A stretch of DNA of 64,000 bases, from assembly GCA_017893485.1 (NCBI GenBank), contig CM030363.1:85763730-85827729 (forward strand). Direction: 5' to 3'. The translations under genes and the position numbers were made by a program. Positions 1-10,373 of the stretch are shown in pieces. This stretch comes from Hemerocallis citrina. Lineage: Eukaryota; Streptophyta; Magnoliopsida; Asparagales; Asphodelaceae. Numbering within the stretch: position 1 is the stretch's first letter; every line of letters begins with the position of its first letter. The notes beneath the pieces were generated by a model that made no database searches, was not told where the DNA came from, and was given only the letters and a program-made list of their open reading frames with translations.

Positions 1-27
1 ACAGTACCATAAAATAAGACAACCTGA

Positions 28-587
28 GAGCATCCACAGTCGTCATTGTTTAAAAACTAAATGCATATAGCATTTGGCCAGCTGCAGTCGTCGAATAATA
101 TTTTTTTACCAATTTAATTTAAAATAATAAAAATCTAAAATCAGAAGGAACTTGAAGTTGCGTTGGAGGAATTTAATTATTTTTTAATTGAAAGACGCAA
201 CTTCAAATTGCGTCGGAAGAGAAAAAAAAGTCAAAATTGACAGACGCAACTTGAAGTTGCCTCCGACAAATCCGGAAGTGAGGGACGCAACTTGAAGTTG
301 CGTCGAGGGGGTGCTTCGTTTTCCCATTTTTTTATTTACGAAAAATTATTTTTTTTGAGAGGGACGCAAGGAAAAGTTGCGTCTAACGATTAAATTAATA
401 TTTTTTTTAGAGGAACGGAACTCGAAGTTGCGTCGTTTAAAATATGCATAATTCTCATATTCGCTCTCATTTATAGCAATCTACTGTCCCAAAATATGCA
501 AAATATGCATACTTAGCAAACGAATGCAGTGCATTTTTTGCAAAAATATGTATATTATGCATATTTAGCAAAAGACTGCAGATGCTC
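28..587. mobile_element. MITE with GAGCATC termini and internal hairpin array
   Basis: Terminal inverted repeats read GAGCATCCACAGTC at the left and, reverse-complemented, GAGCATCTGCAGTC at the right, flanked by a 3-bp direct repeat TGA (25-27 and 588-590). A 3-bp TSD with this type of end fits a PIF/Harbinger-derived non-autonomous element, although TGA is less usual than TAA/TTA. The interior (about 150-440) holds five or more copies of a short quasi-palindrome built from GACGCAACTT and AAGTTGCGTC arms, some degenerate. No coding capacity is seen. Confidence 0.7.
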
Positions 588-1581
588 TGACACATTGCAC
601 TTATATTTATCTCTTAACTCTTGAGACATTGCAATTATCTCTTAACTCTTGACACACTGCAATTATAGTAGCTCACAATGCTGTTGTAACGCTACAATAA
701 CAACAAGGTTATTGGTTATGATAATAATAAAGATTTTTACATCAGAACCTTTTGGCTCTTTGTATTATATATCACCTCTAACCTCTAATATTATAATGGG
801 AGAGTTAAGATTGTCATTTGTAGACAATTCAACCCGTACATTTTCAACCGGTACATTGCACATATTTTTTAAAACTACATATTTTGCACGGGCAAATCAA
901 ATATTAATTTCTCCCAACCCCACATCTCCTCCCAATCAAAATTTTATAAGAAAAAAATTTTAAAAATATCCCGATCAAAATAACCCCGTTCCAGTGTCGC
1001 CTGCAACAGCCCCGCTTCGGCCATTGCCGTCGGTCGCCCCGCTCTAGCCCACTGACGCCCGCTTCTGACGGTCGTCCATTTCAAAAACGGTGACGTTTTG
1101 ACTCTGAATCCATCGTCGTGAGGTTCAAGGAGGTTAATGCCAAAAGGCTTCAAGGTATCGGAATCGATTCATCTATGCTTTGAACCGTAGCTGTAAAAGT
1201 TTGGAGTTGAAATTAGGGTTTTTAGTGCAGGATTTGGTTAGGATGGTGGTGTTAGAGTTTATGATTGCAGCATAAGGGGAAGATTAAGATGCTTTTGGTA
1301 TTATTATTTGATTTGTTGAATCAAAACACTATAATTTAATCGTATATTTAATTGCTTATTGTTTCATATTGTTGCTAACTTTGTTGTTGGCGATTATGTT
1401 AAAATTTGTAATATCTATATAATAAAACACAAAGAAATCTATCAAGTGGCTCTCCTTCAATCCTCCCAAAATCAAAAGCCCAGATCTAACCTCACAAAAC
1501 ATATTTCTCCCCCAACAGTTTTTCCCCAAAACTCAAATTCAAATTCCCCCACCCAAATCAACTCCTTTATTTATTTAATTA
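588..1581. other. Non-genic flank, no supported gene
   Basis: AT-rich sequence with a small tandem duplication near 605-660 (ATCTCTTAACTCTTGA repeated) and a short GC-richer stretch at 985-1160. Short open frames here show no recognisable domain. It may be the left part of the DNA into which the LINE at 1783 inserted. Confidence 0.4.

Positions 1582-1643
<62 letters not shown>
1582..1643. repeat. (CT)n microsatellite
   Basis: About 60 bp of nearly uninterrupted CT dinucleotides, followed by A/T-only low-complexity DNA up to the start of the LINE. Confidence 0.95.
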
Positions 1644-1645
<2 letters not shown>

Positions 1646-1794
1646 TTTCAAGAAATTAAGAAAATAAAAATTTTAAAAATTTTCTTAAAAAAAATTAATT
1701 CAAAAAAAAATAAAAAACTTTTAAAAAATTATTAAAAAATTTAAAATTTGAAATTTTTTAAATTTTTAAAATTTTACTCATAAAGGGGGAAGGA

Positions 1795-3824
1795 ATGGAG
1801 AGAGGGGTGAGGAGAGAGACTGCCTTCTTCCCTAGGGAACCGAGCAAATCATATGCTCAAGTTCTTCGACTTCCACCACCTTCTCGTCATCATCACAATC
1901 TCCAAATGCCCCTTAGAACCCCACGCCATCCCCTGTTCTCCTCGAAAACCCCCAACATCCCATCACTTCAACCCCCACTCACCCCCCCCCCCCAATACCC
2001 CAAACCTTCATTCTAACCCAAACCCTCTTCCCTGTACCCCAAAAACCCACCCTCTTCACCCCAAAAATTGTCGATCTAAAAGAATGGAGCGTCGCTGCTA
2101 CAAATGTGGAGAGGGCGATCATGCCATGCCGAAGTGTCGCAAGCTTGGAATCCACTGCTTCAATTGTAAGAGATTTGGCCATAAGGTCCGGGGCTGCCCC
2201 GTCCATAACAGGATCGCTAAGTTGGAGGTGGATCTCCCACACAACAACGCCATCTCGCAAGCCCTATCGGCGCTACATGCAAGTGCTTTCCTCCACCTTA
2301 TCAACCCAAGACGAATCCCTCTCACTAAGGATTTGGAAAGCACCTTCAACTTCGCCTGAGGGAGCCACGAGTGCTGGTGGACACTGTAGAGGGTATGTGA
2401 TGGGGTGTATCACGTCCAGTTTCCGACTGTGACTGAAGCTGAAAGCACCATAGCGAAAGGGGTCTTCAAATTCTCAGGCTTTAATGCCAACTTCTCCTCT
2501 TGGTCAATGGACTTCGGGGCCAGACTCCGTCCTAAACCGTGCTTCATCTGGATTAATCTACCCCTGTTACCCTTCCATTATTGGAATCGGGAGTCACTTA
2601 AGCAGCTTATCTCCCTATTTGGCAAACTTATTACTCTTAGAAAAGAGATGCAAGACAGGAAGTCCAGGGACCAAGCATTAGTCCTCATCGAGGTGGAGGA
2701 CTTGACGAAATTGCAAAGACCCTAACCATCATGTATACTGCCCCTGGAGTCTATGAGGCATGTTCATGAAGTCCTTATTCTGCAACTTGGCGAGCCCATT
2801 GCAGTTGAAGATGTTCAATCAGGAAAGGTGCAACTTTTCGCCACTGCTAGATCATCTGAGGAGGCTGGAAGCACGAGTTTTTGGTGTCCAAAGGCGCCGA
2901 AGGGCCCCAGCGACGCTGGCGCTGGTGGCCTCCTTAGCAAGGCTGCAATTCCAGTGGGCACCGAACCAAACCCCCGTGATTTAGGGGGGTTCCAACGGCT
3001 GTAAAATCTCTGTAAGGTGATGGAAAATTTGAAAAGTTTCTAAATATTTTAAATATGGCGGATTCAGCTTTAATGCAGGGATCCTTCCAAACCCGGTGGC
3101 TGTTCTGCAATCTAAGGAGGCCCCCACTCTGATTTCAAATCCTGCCAAGTTGGCACCCCCTGTTGTTCAAATCACAGAATCCTTGGATAGTAGCAATAAA
3201 GCACCCTCACATGGTCCCACCAAATCTCCTTTTGCCCAAACTGTTTCAACTGATGAAGAATCCCAAGAAGAAGTTCGTGAAATGTTCTGGAAGGGCAAGC
3301 TTGTGACCTTCCCGATGTCACTCTTTGCCAAAATCCAACCAGCTGTCGAAGGAGCACTAAGAGAGTCATTTCAAGAAGATCTCAGACGTTTAAATGCTGC
3401 TACAAAGGTAGTTTTCAAAGCAAGCGCAAGCAATGCCAAAGGCGAAAGCTTCCGCACTCGTTCACTCCTAAGAAGGCCAGTCCTAAAAGCTGTTAGTTCC
3501 CTTGTCTTAGCTCCTTCAGGCTTCGACGAAGGACCATCCAAGAGGCTCAAGCGATCAAGGTCGGCTAGCAAGCTGAAGAGCACGAGACCTTTCATGAAGC
3601 ACCTCTCTACTACCATTAAGAAGAAGACCTCAGATACCTCTTCTTCAGTTGCTTCAGTTACGAATGCTCATCTTAACCCGTTTGAATTGCTTTCGAATGC
3701 GGATATTTTAGAAGTAGCTGAATATATTGGAGTGAAGGCTAAAGGGCCACGCTCGGTGCACATAATCAAGGGCCAACAGAAGGATGTAGTTGATCATTCT
3801 GATCAACTAGAACATTCTGTCTAG
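1795..3824 (+). pseudogene. LINE ORF1 (gag-like RNA-binding protein), broken
   Basis: The ATG at 1795 opens a segment reading PSKSYAQVLR, typical of LINE ORF1 starts; the frame then shifts. At about 2096-2200 two adjacent zinc knuckles are seen (CYKCGEGDHAMPKC and CFNCKRFGHKVRGC). At 2405-2725, in the same frame but after a stop, lies a DUF4283/RRM-like segment containing FIWINLPLLPFHYWNRES. A third open stretch (3096-3824, 242 codons) gives the basic, Ser/Lys-rich C-terminus. Zinc knuckles come before the DUF4283-like part, the order I associate with Cin4-like plant elements rather than those with a C-terminal knuckle. The product would bind element RNA; this copy is inactive. Confidence 0.8.
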
Positions 3825-3901
3825 CTGCACAGGCTCTCTGATCCTGCGGATCATATCATGTTTATTTTCTGTTCTTTGCAATTTGTTGCATTCTTTTCCC
3901 C

Positions 3902-6900
3902 ATGAAGATATCTAGTTGGAATGTGAGAGGGTTGGACAACCCTGACAAATGCTCACTCATAAAGGAAGGCATCCGCAATTGCTCCCTATCAGTCTTCTGC
4001 CTGCAAGAGACCAAACTCAGCAATCCTGGTCCTCGTGAGCTCTCTTCGATCGGAGGTAGCCTGATCACAAATTGGATTCAGCTAGCTTCTCTTAACAGCT
4101 TTGGCAGAGTACTCTTAGGGTGGAATGACCAGCTCTTGGAATGCACGTACTCTACTATTGATATTTTCTCAATCTCTGCCTTCAAACACCGCCATTCAGA
4201 TGAATCCTGGTCAATTAAAATGGTATATGCCCCATTTGATCTGGAAGATCGAGAACTTTGTTTCTATGAGATTAAGCAACGACGAAGCCAGCTCCAAGAT
4301 GCATGGGTCTTGTGTGGAGACTTCAATGTAACTATCTCAGACATGTAGAGGTCTAGTAGTAGGGATTCCACAAGGGACATGAGATTCTTTCGAGAATTCA
4401 TTCATGATCTTGCCCTCATTGACCTACCACTCTCAGGCAGGAAGTACACCTGGTCCAACCTCAGATCATCCCCCGATATGGCTAGGCTTGACAGATTCTT
4501 AATCACATCAGCATGGGACCTCTGTTTCCCCTAATTGCATTCAGTACTCCCTACCCCGATATTCGTCTGATCACTGCCCTATTATTCTTGACACTAAGGT
4601 CATTTCACGATAAGCACATTACATTAGGTTTGAGAAAGCATGGCTTGCACACTCCTCCTTTATTCCTGAGGCTCAAGAGTGGTGGAAAAACTTCTCCTGT
4701 TCTGGCAACCCGGTTGACATCTTTGCATGCAAGTTGAAGCTTCTTAGGAGGCGTATTCGAAGGTGGAGAAATGATACATTTGGCCACATCCCCACCCGAA
4801 AGAAGCACCTTCATGAAAAACTTCTCAAGTTGGAGATTGAAGCAGAGCAGCTCCCCGCACCACATGACTCTCTAAAAGCTACTCAACTAGAACTCCAGGA
4901 TCTCATCAAAGCAGAGGCAGTGTATTGGAGACAGAGATCAAGAGTGTAATGGATCAAAAAGGGAGATGCAAACTCCAAATTCTTCCACTCAATTTCTAAT
5001 GGTAGAAGGAGGCGGAACTTCATCCACAATCTTAACATCAATAACACCCTCACAACCCTCTCCCTCTATTATCAGAACAGCATTCGAGAATCACTTTCAG
5101 GAGATTTGTGGCACTGCTACACCATCTGACTTTCGCATTGATTGGCAATCCCTTTATCCTTCCAATGTAGTCAATTTGGAGCACCTTGATAATCCTTTCA
5201 CTATTGAGGAGATTCGAAAGGCGGTGTTTGATATGAGTAGCGACAAGGCACCTGACCCTGATGGGTTCTCCATGTGCTTCTACCATACTTTCTGGGACAC
5301 CATCAAGGAAGATTTACTTGCTATGTTGCAGTCAGTGCAGAGGGGAGATGCGGACCTTGGAAGAATGAATTATTCTAGCATTATTCTTATTCTGAAATGT
5401 GAGGGCGCAACCTCTGTAATGGACTTCAGGCCTATCAGCTTGCTTAACTGCTCATTCAAGATCTTCACCAAAATCCTTGCCAACAGACTCAGCCCCATCC
5501 TTCACTCCTCTCAAGGCACTTTCCTTAAAGGAAAATCAATGGTGGACTACTTTCTGGTTGCCCACGAAGCTATCAACCTCTGCAGCCGTAGGAGCTAGAT
5601 ACGCTCTTGTTTAAGATAGACTTCACCAAAGCTTTTGACATGGTGAGTTGGGAATTTCTAAACCAACTTCTTGTCGCTAGAGGGTTTGGTCCAGCTTGGT
5701 GCAGATGGATTCATATGATCCTTAGAACGGCAAAATCATCTGTCATCATCAACGGTGATAGTGGCAAACAAATCAACTCAAAGAGAGGACTTAAGCAAGG
5801 GGATCCTCTTTCGCCGATGCTCTTCATCTTAGTGGTTGATGTGCTAGCTCAAATGCTCTTTAGTGGTCGAAGAAATAGTGTATTCTCCCAACTTCCTATC
5901 AGAGGTGCACTCGCAAACCTGTCTGTTCTTCAGTTCGCAGATGATACTCTAATCTTTTGTAGAGGTGAAGAGCAGGATATACTCAACCTCAAGGTGACTC
6001 TAAAACTATTTGCCAATGTCTCTGGCCTGGCCATAAACTTCAATAAGTCTTCGATCATTTATTTTGGTAAATCGCAAGCCAAGCTTCATGCCTTCTCAAC
6101 TATTCTGGAGTGCAAAGAAGAATGCCTACCTTTCAGCTACCTGGGAATGCCACTCTCCAAGGGCAAGCTTAGCAAAAGAAGTTGGCAACCCTTCATCCTA
6201 ACGACTGAGAAAAGACTGTCGGTGTGGAAGGGCAGGATGCTTTCAAGAGGGGGGAGGTTGGTGCTCATTATTGCGTTTCTTAGTGCCTTGCCAGTATATT
6301 TTGCATCTTTCTTTAGACTACCCCTCTGGGTGATAAAGCAGATTGACCAAATTCGTAGTCGATTCTTTTAGAGTGGCTCAGATACGGATGCGAGAGGTGT
6401 GGCTTGCAAGAACTGGAAGGCCATCTGCCAACCAAAAGGGCAAGGTGGATTGGGTGTTCTAGACTTGAAAGTCTTCAATGAAGCTCTACTATTGAAGTGG
6501 TGATGGAACTTATTCTCCTCATACTCATTAGCTAGTCTTAAGAGTCTATACTACAGAAGTGCTACAAATAGCCTTACTTGTCCCCCCACGACATCCAGCT
6601 TCTGAAAGGGGATTTTCTTTCTCAAAGAACATTTTCTGATCAATGTGCACTGGCAGCTAGGCAATGGCAACCACATCAAATTCTTGACGTTGCGATAGGT
6701 TAATGGTAACAACATTGTCACTCTTTGTCCCTCTCTTATTGCTGCTCCTTGGAACCTGCAGGTTGAGGTACTCTCCCAAGGATCTTGGATCAATGGCATC
6801 TGGCATTGGCAACCGTGACTAAACTGCTTCTCTACACCACACATTTGCGAAGAAAAATAGAAACTCATAGCTCTGCTAGCAGATCACCAGCCCTCCACCT

Positions 6901-7199
6901 CTTCTGATGACCCTTCATGACGTCTCACAACAACAGGGGCCTTCATCGTCAAATCTGCCTACAACTTCTTCATCATCTCTGGCCTGCGCTCCCCCTACTA
7001 TGTGGCAACGTGGTCTTCGGCGGCACCACTGAAATGCAAGATCTTCATCTGGCTATTGAGTTGGGATAGACTCAATTCCAAAGACTTTCTTCGCTCTAAA
7101 GAATGGTCAGGAGACACAACATGCACAGCTTGTGCGTGTCCTGTCGAAACTGCCTACCACATTTTCTTTGCATGCCCTATGGTCATTACCACCTGAAAT
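3902..7199 (+). pseudogene. LINE ORF2 (endonuclease, reverse transcriptase, zf-RVT), broken
   Basis: Starts MKISSWNVRGL, the usual plant L1 ORF2 start 77 bp after ORF1. Endonuclease: LQETKL and CGDFNV motifs, a TAG at 4346-4348 with the frame continuing (SGRKYTWSN, ARLDRFL), then after a frameshift SDHCPIILD at about 4566. Reverse transcriptase: 4966-5598 carries the fingers (DKAPDPDGF; the family usually has GPDG) and FRPISLLN; after a frameshift, 5607-6371 carries DFTKAFD, QGDPLSP and the catalytic FADD at 5934-5945, then SYLGMPL. Beyond the stop at 6369 the frame continues with further stops. The zf-RVT segment (about 7002-7190) has CTACACP and HIFFACP. At least five lesions; not functional. 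Confidence 0.9.
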
Positions 7200-7772
7200 T
7201 TCTTCACCGCACTCTTCAACATACTCTCACTGCCCAATGACCTGCATGAATGCTTTACTTCGTGGTGCTTTGATACACATGCACGAAGACACACTTGGCA
7301 TCTCCTCACTATTTCAATTTGCTATTTTTTCTTCTAAATCCCTCTCATCGCAACAAATTATTTCTAATGCATTGTTTTGGTTTTGATCATGGCTAGATGG
7401 AGTTGATGGCAAGAAGAAGAAGCAGGCACTGATACGGGAAATTGAGTAGGCCGATGTGCAGGATATTCTACCCAAGGAGGCACTGATGCGTATTGACCAA
7501 GCAGAGAGTGGAGAAGGCAGCTGCTCAGGCTGAGACTTCCGTGGAGAGGTTTCTCTTATTTTTTGTATGCAAGATGTATGTTTTTTGGGACGCAGTTATA
7601 AGTCCATCCATTGCTTAGACTGATATTGTGACTTCTCATATTGATCAAGTGTTCGGCCGCTGTGAGCTGAATCTACTTGATCCCATTTTGTACTATGGAA
7701 CTGTAATTACTCTTTATTAATATAGTTTTTGTGAGGTAGGGACTTACCCTACCTTTAACCAGTCAAAAAAAA

Positions 7773-8213
7773 TTTAAAATTTTTTTTAAATTTTTTTTAA
7801 AAAATTAAAATTTTTAAATTTTTTTTTAAATTTTTACATTTTTTAAAATTTTTAAATTTTAAAAAAAATTTAAAATAAAAAAATTTCAAAATTTTAAAAT
7901 TTTAAAATTTTAAAAATTTAAAAATTTAAAAATTTTAAATTTTAAATTTTTGAAAATTTGAAATTTTGAAAATCTCAAAGTAAATCCAAATCCAAATTCA
8001 ATGTTGAACCCCAATCAAGAGGTCGTCACCGATATCTGATCCGCTGCTGATTCTGTATCGGTGACTCTCCTCCACCAAATCGAGCGCGAATATCAAGCGA
8101 CTCCGTATCGGCGACTCCCCTCCACCGAATCGAGAGCATCTATATGCGATGCGACGACTCTAATTTCATCTCATTAACCGAATTCTCATTCTAATTTTTA
8201 ATTTTGTGTGCAG
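7773..8213. repeat. A/T low-complexity tract and leader-like DNA
   Basis: 7773-7975 is almost only A and T in short AAATTTT-type blocks, matching the DNA at 1660-1780 on the other side of the LINE, so the LINE inserted inside one such tract. 8000-8150 is a GC-richer stretch with an imperfect direct repeat (TATCGGTGACTCTCCTCCACC and TATCGGCGACTCCCCTCCACC types), possibly the 5' UTR of the exons that follow. Confidence 0.6.
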
Positions 8214-8254
8214 GGGATTACTCGGTTTTTTGTTGACTCGAAATTTGTGTATGC

Positions 8255-9082
8255 ATGGGATTTAAGTTCAAAGAGGTATGATTGTTTTATTTTTGGGTTT
8301 AATTTTTTTTAATTTGGTGATTTATTTGATGAGTTTTTTATTGGTTTTGATTTAAGGTGTACGCAAGTGAGAGATTGATTATTTGGTGGCCTCAATTTGA
8401 GATTCCAAACCATAGCAGGACAGGTAAGCTGACTAGCAACCTAAAATAACTTGGCAAATATGCAACATTAATTTCTTTACTACAAGAAAAAATACTATCG
8501 TGAAGTGTTACCTTCACTGATTATTAGAAACCATGGATAACATAGCATATATGAACTTTTAGTATATGTTTGGATATATAGGATTGGGATGAGTGGAGTT
8601 TACCAGTGAAGAGTGCAAACTCTTAACTCAAGAAAAACAGCTAAAGTAAATTTGTTATTTATCCATTTTAATTTTTTTTTTATAAAGATGCAATGAGGAG
8701 ACAAAGTGGAGATAAAAGAAATGATTAGCTTGGATTAAAGTTTTGAGAACTTTATGTATTTCATTTTGGGTGAAATAATAATAAGAGGTATTTCAATTGC
8801 AAACTGAGTCTCAGACAAACAACTGTTTAGATTATTGGTATTGTAGATACCTTCACACATGCACTTGCGTTACCATTGTATTTAGACATGCTCATAGTGG
8901 TTATGAGATTAGAGTAAGCTCTATAAAACCTATATGATAATATCCTTGCATAACTATTACAAACATCTAAAAGTGATGCTGAAGTTAAAAAAAAAAAAAC
9001 TATATGTAGTGTTTCTAACAAACTATATGCATTCCAGGTAAGTTCAAGCTAATGATCAAGAAGGCGATGGTTGAGGTTAAAG
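8255..9082 (+). CDS. Unrecognised multi-exon gene or gene fragment
   Basis: I do not recognise the protein. Three exons fit together in one frame. Exon 1 (8214-8275) has an acceptor TGTGTGCAG, an in-frame stop upstream, an ATG at 8255 and donor GTATG. Exon 2 is 8357-8423 (donor GTAAG); exon 3 is 9038-9082 (donor GTAGA). Phases match at both junctions (22 codons plus 1 nt, then 2 nt plus 14 codons). The peptide starts MGFKFKEVYASERLIIWW and ends with a Lys-rich stretch. A fourth exon could open at 9169 but runs into a Helitron-like 3' terminus at 9219. This may therefore be a captured host-gene fragment rather than a working gene. No homology search was possible. Confidence 0.35.
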
Positions 9083-9185
9083 GTAGATATACTGCTTTCT
9101 CATATAATATGTTTGCTACTTCAATTAATTTGCTGGACCACTAAAACTATTTTATATAATCAAACCAGGTGTACCGTTCCGAAGA

Positions 9186-9219
9186 CGTGCCGTAGACACG
9201 TGTCAACGGACAAACCTAG
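9186..9219 (+). mobile_element. Helitron-like 3' terminus
   Basis: CCGT-AG-ACACGTGT-CA-ACGG forms a near-perfect stem, followed about 9 nt later by CTAG (9216-9219) and then T. A hairpin shortly before CTRR, inserted next to T, is the Helitron 3' signature. The matching 5' TC end was not located; it may lie beyond the LINE. Confidence 0.5.
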
Positions 9220-9298
9220 TATATAAACAATTTTGCTCAAAAAAATCACCAATTAATTTGTAGTAGATACTTTAATGGGAGATACTAAAATTCGAGGT

Positions 9299-9653
9299 GA
9301 GTATTTTGTTGGATTTCATCTTCAGTTTATCTCTTTTTCTCTCTTTTAGGTTTAGGTCTAGGGTTCAGATGCTCGGGTTTGGGAATCGAGGTGGCTATTT
9401 CTTTGGATTTGATCTCATTTTCGGGTTGTAATGTTTCAGGTATGAGTTGGGTTTGGATGATCAAATTTGGAGTTCAAACTGAGAATTTTATTGGATTTCA
9501 TCTTTAGATTCTCTCTTTTAGGTTAAGGGCTAGGCTTTGGATGCTCGGATTTGGAGATCGAGGTGGGTGTTTCTTTAGATTTGATCTCATTTCTGGGCTG
9601 TAATCTTTCAGGTATTAGGTTAGGGTTTTGATAATCGAATTTGGGGTTTCGAG
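9299..9653. repeat. Imperfect tandem duplication, unit about 175-180 bp
   Basis: Two head-to-tail copies (about 9299-9480 and 9481-9653) share GGATTTCATCTT, GGATGCTCGG-like, TTTGATCTCATTT and GTAATSTTTCAGGTAT blocks in the same order. No coding frame is supported. Confidence 0.65.
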
Positions 9654-10373
9654 GTAAGTAATTTTTTTTATTTATTTAAACTGTAGTTTTTACTTTAATA
9701 TATATAAAAAAAATGTTAGGGCGTACATTGCAAGCTTACAGATAACTAGTTGTTTATAAGGTAATTTAAATTGATGGAACATTTTATTTTCCGTCTTTCC
9801 CTAAAATTTAAGGGAAAATTTCCAACATCTTCATCGGCAATTGAGGGGAGAAAATTCCCCTCTCTATCACCCAACAATCAAAGACATTACACTTTTCCTA
9901 TCATATACAACACAGGACTTGAAAACTCAACATTTGGCATTATATAACTCACATCAGTTATCGACAAAACAATTCAACTGATTCAAGCAATGAATCCATT
10001 ATCCGATCGTAATTTCACAACAACCACTTCACAAGTAGCTTTGAAATTTTAACTGATCAGAGTCATTTCTTTCACCAAAACAGCACCCCATTCCAGTTCA
10101 ATTAATTGATTGCGCTAGGACACTTTCCAATTCAATGCAACACAATAATAAAACCTATCCGTACAGGAGACTCTCTTCGCAGACACAAATTTTACAATGC
10201 AAGGTTCAAATTAAAAGAACTAAAAACTTTCTTTTTTCTTTTGTTCTTACAAGGATTACAACTATGACATAAACTTATGTATAAACTTATGTAAGTACAG
10301 TGTGTAATGTATGCTTATAGTTTCTCCTCTAATTTCTCAGATATAGACCTATAATGCTTGAAAAAGATTTTTT
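9654..10373 (-). other. Probable 3' UTR and downstream flank of the acetyltransferase gene
   Basis: No open frame of note. On the minus strand this lies immediately downstream of the stop codon at 10374-10376, so its right part (roughly 10200-10373) is expected to be 3' UTR. The transcript end cannot be placed from sequence alone. Confidence 0.4.

Larger units (their letters stand above)
1783..7772 (+). mobile_element. L1-type LINE, near full length, decayed
   Basis: Contains, in order, an ORF1 region with zinc knuckles, an apurinic-type endonuclease, a reverse transcriptase and a terminal zf-RVT zinc-binding segment, then a 3' UTR and a short A-tract (7765-7772). This is the standard plant L1 order. 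All reading frames are broken by stops and frameshifts, so the copy is dead. The 5' limit is set where A/T-only DNA gives way to the purine-rich leader before the ATG at 1795. The flanks are A/T low complexity on both sides, so a target-site duplication cannot be assigned. Confidence 0.9.

Noticed and set aside
649..963. 104-codon open frame near the left edge
   Set aside because: No domain, low-complexity surroundings and no splice or promoter context; most likely a chance frame.
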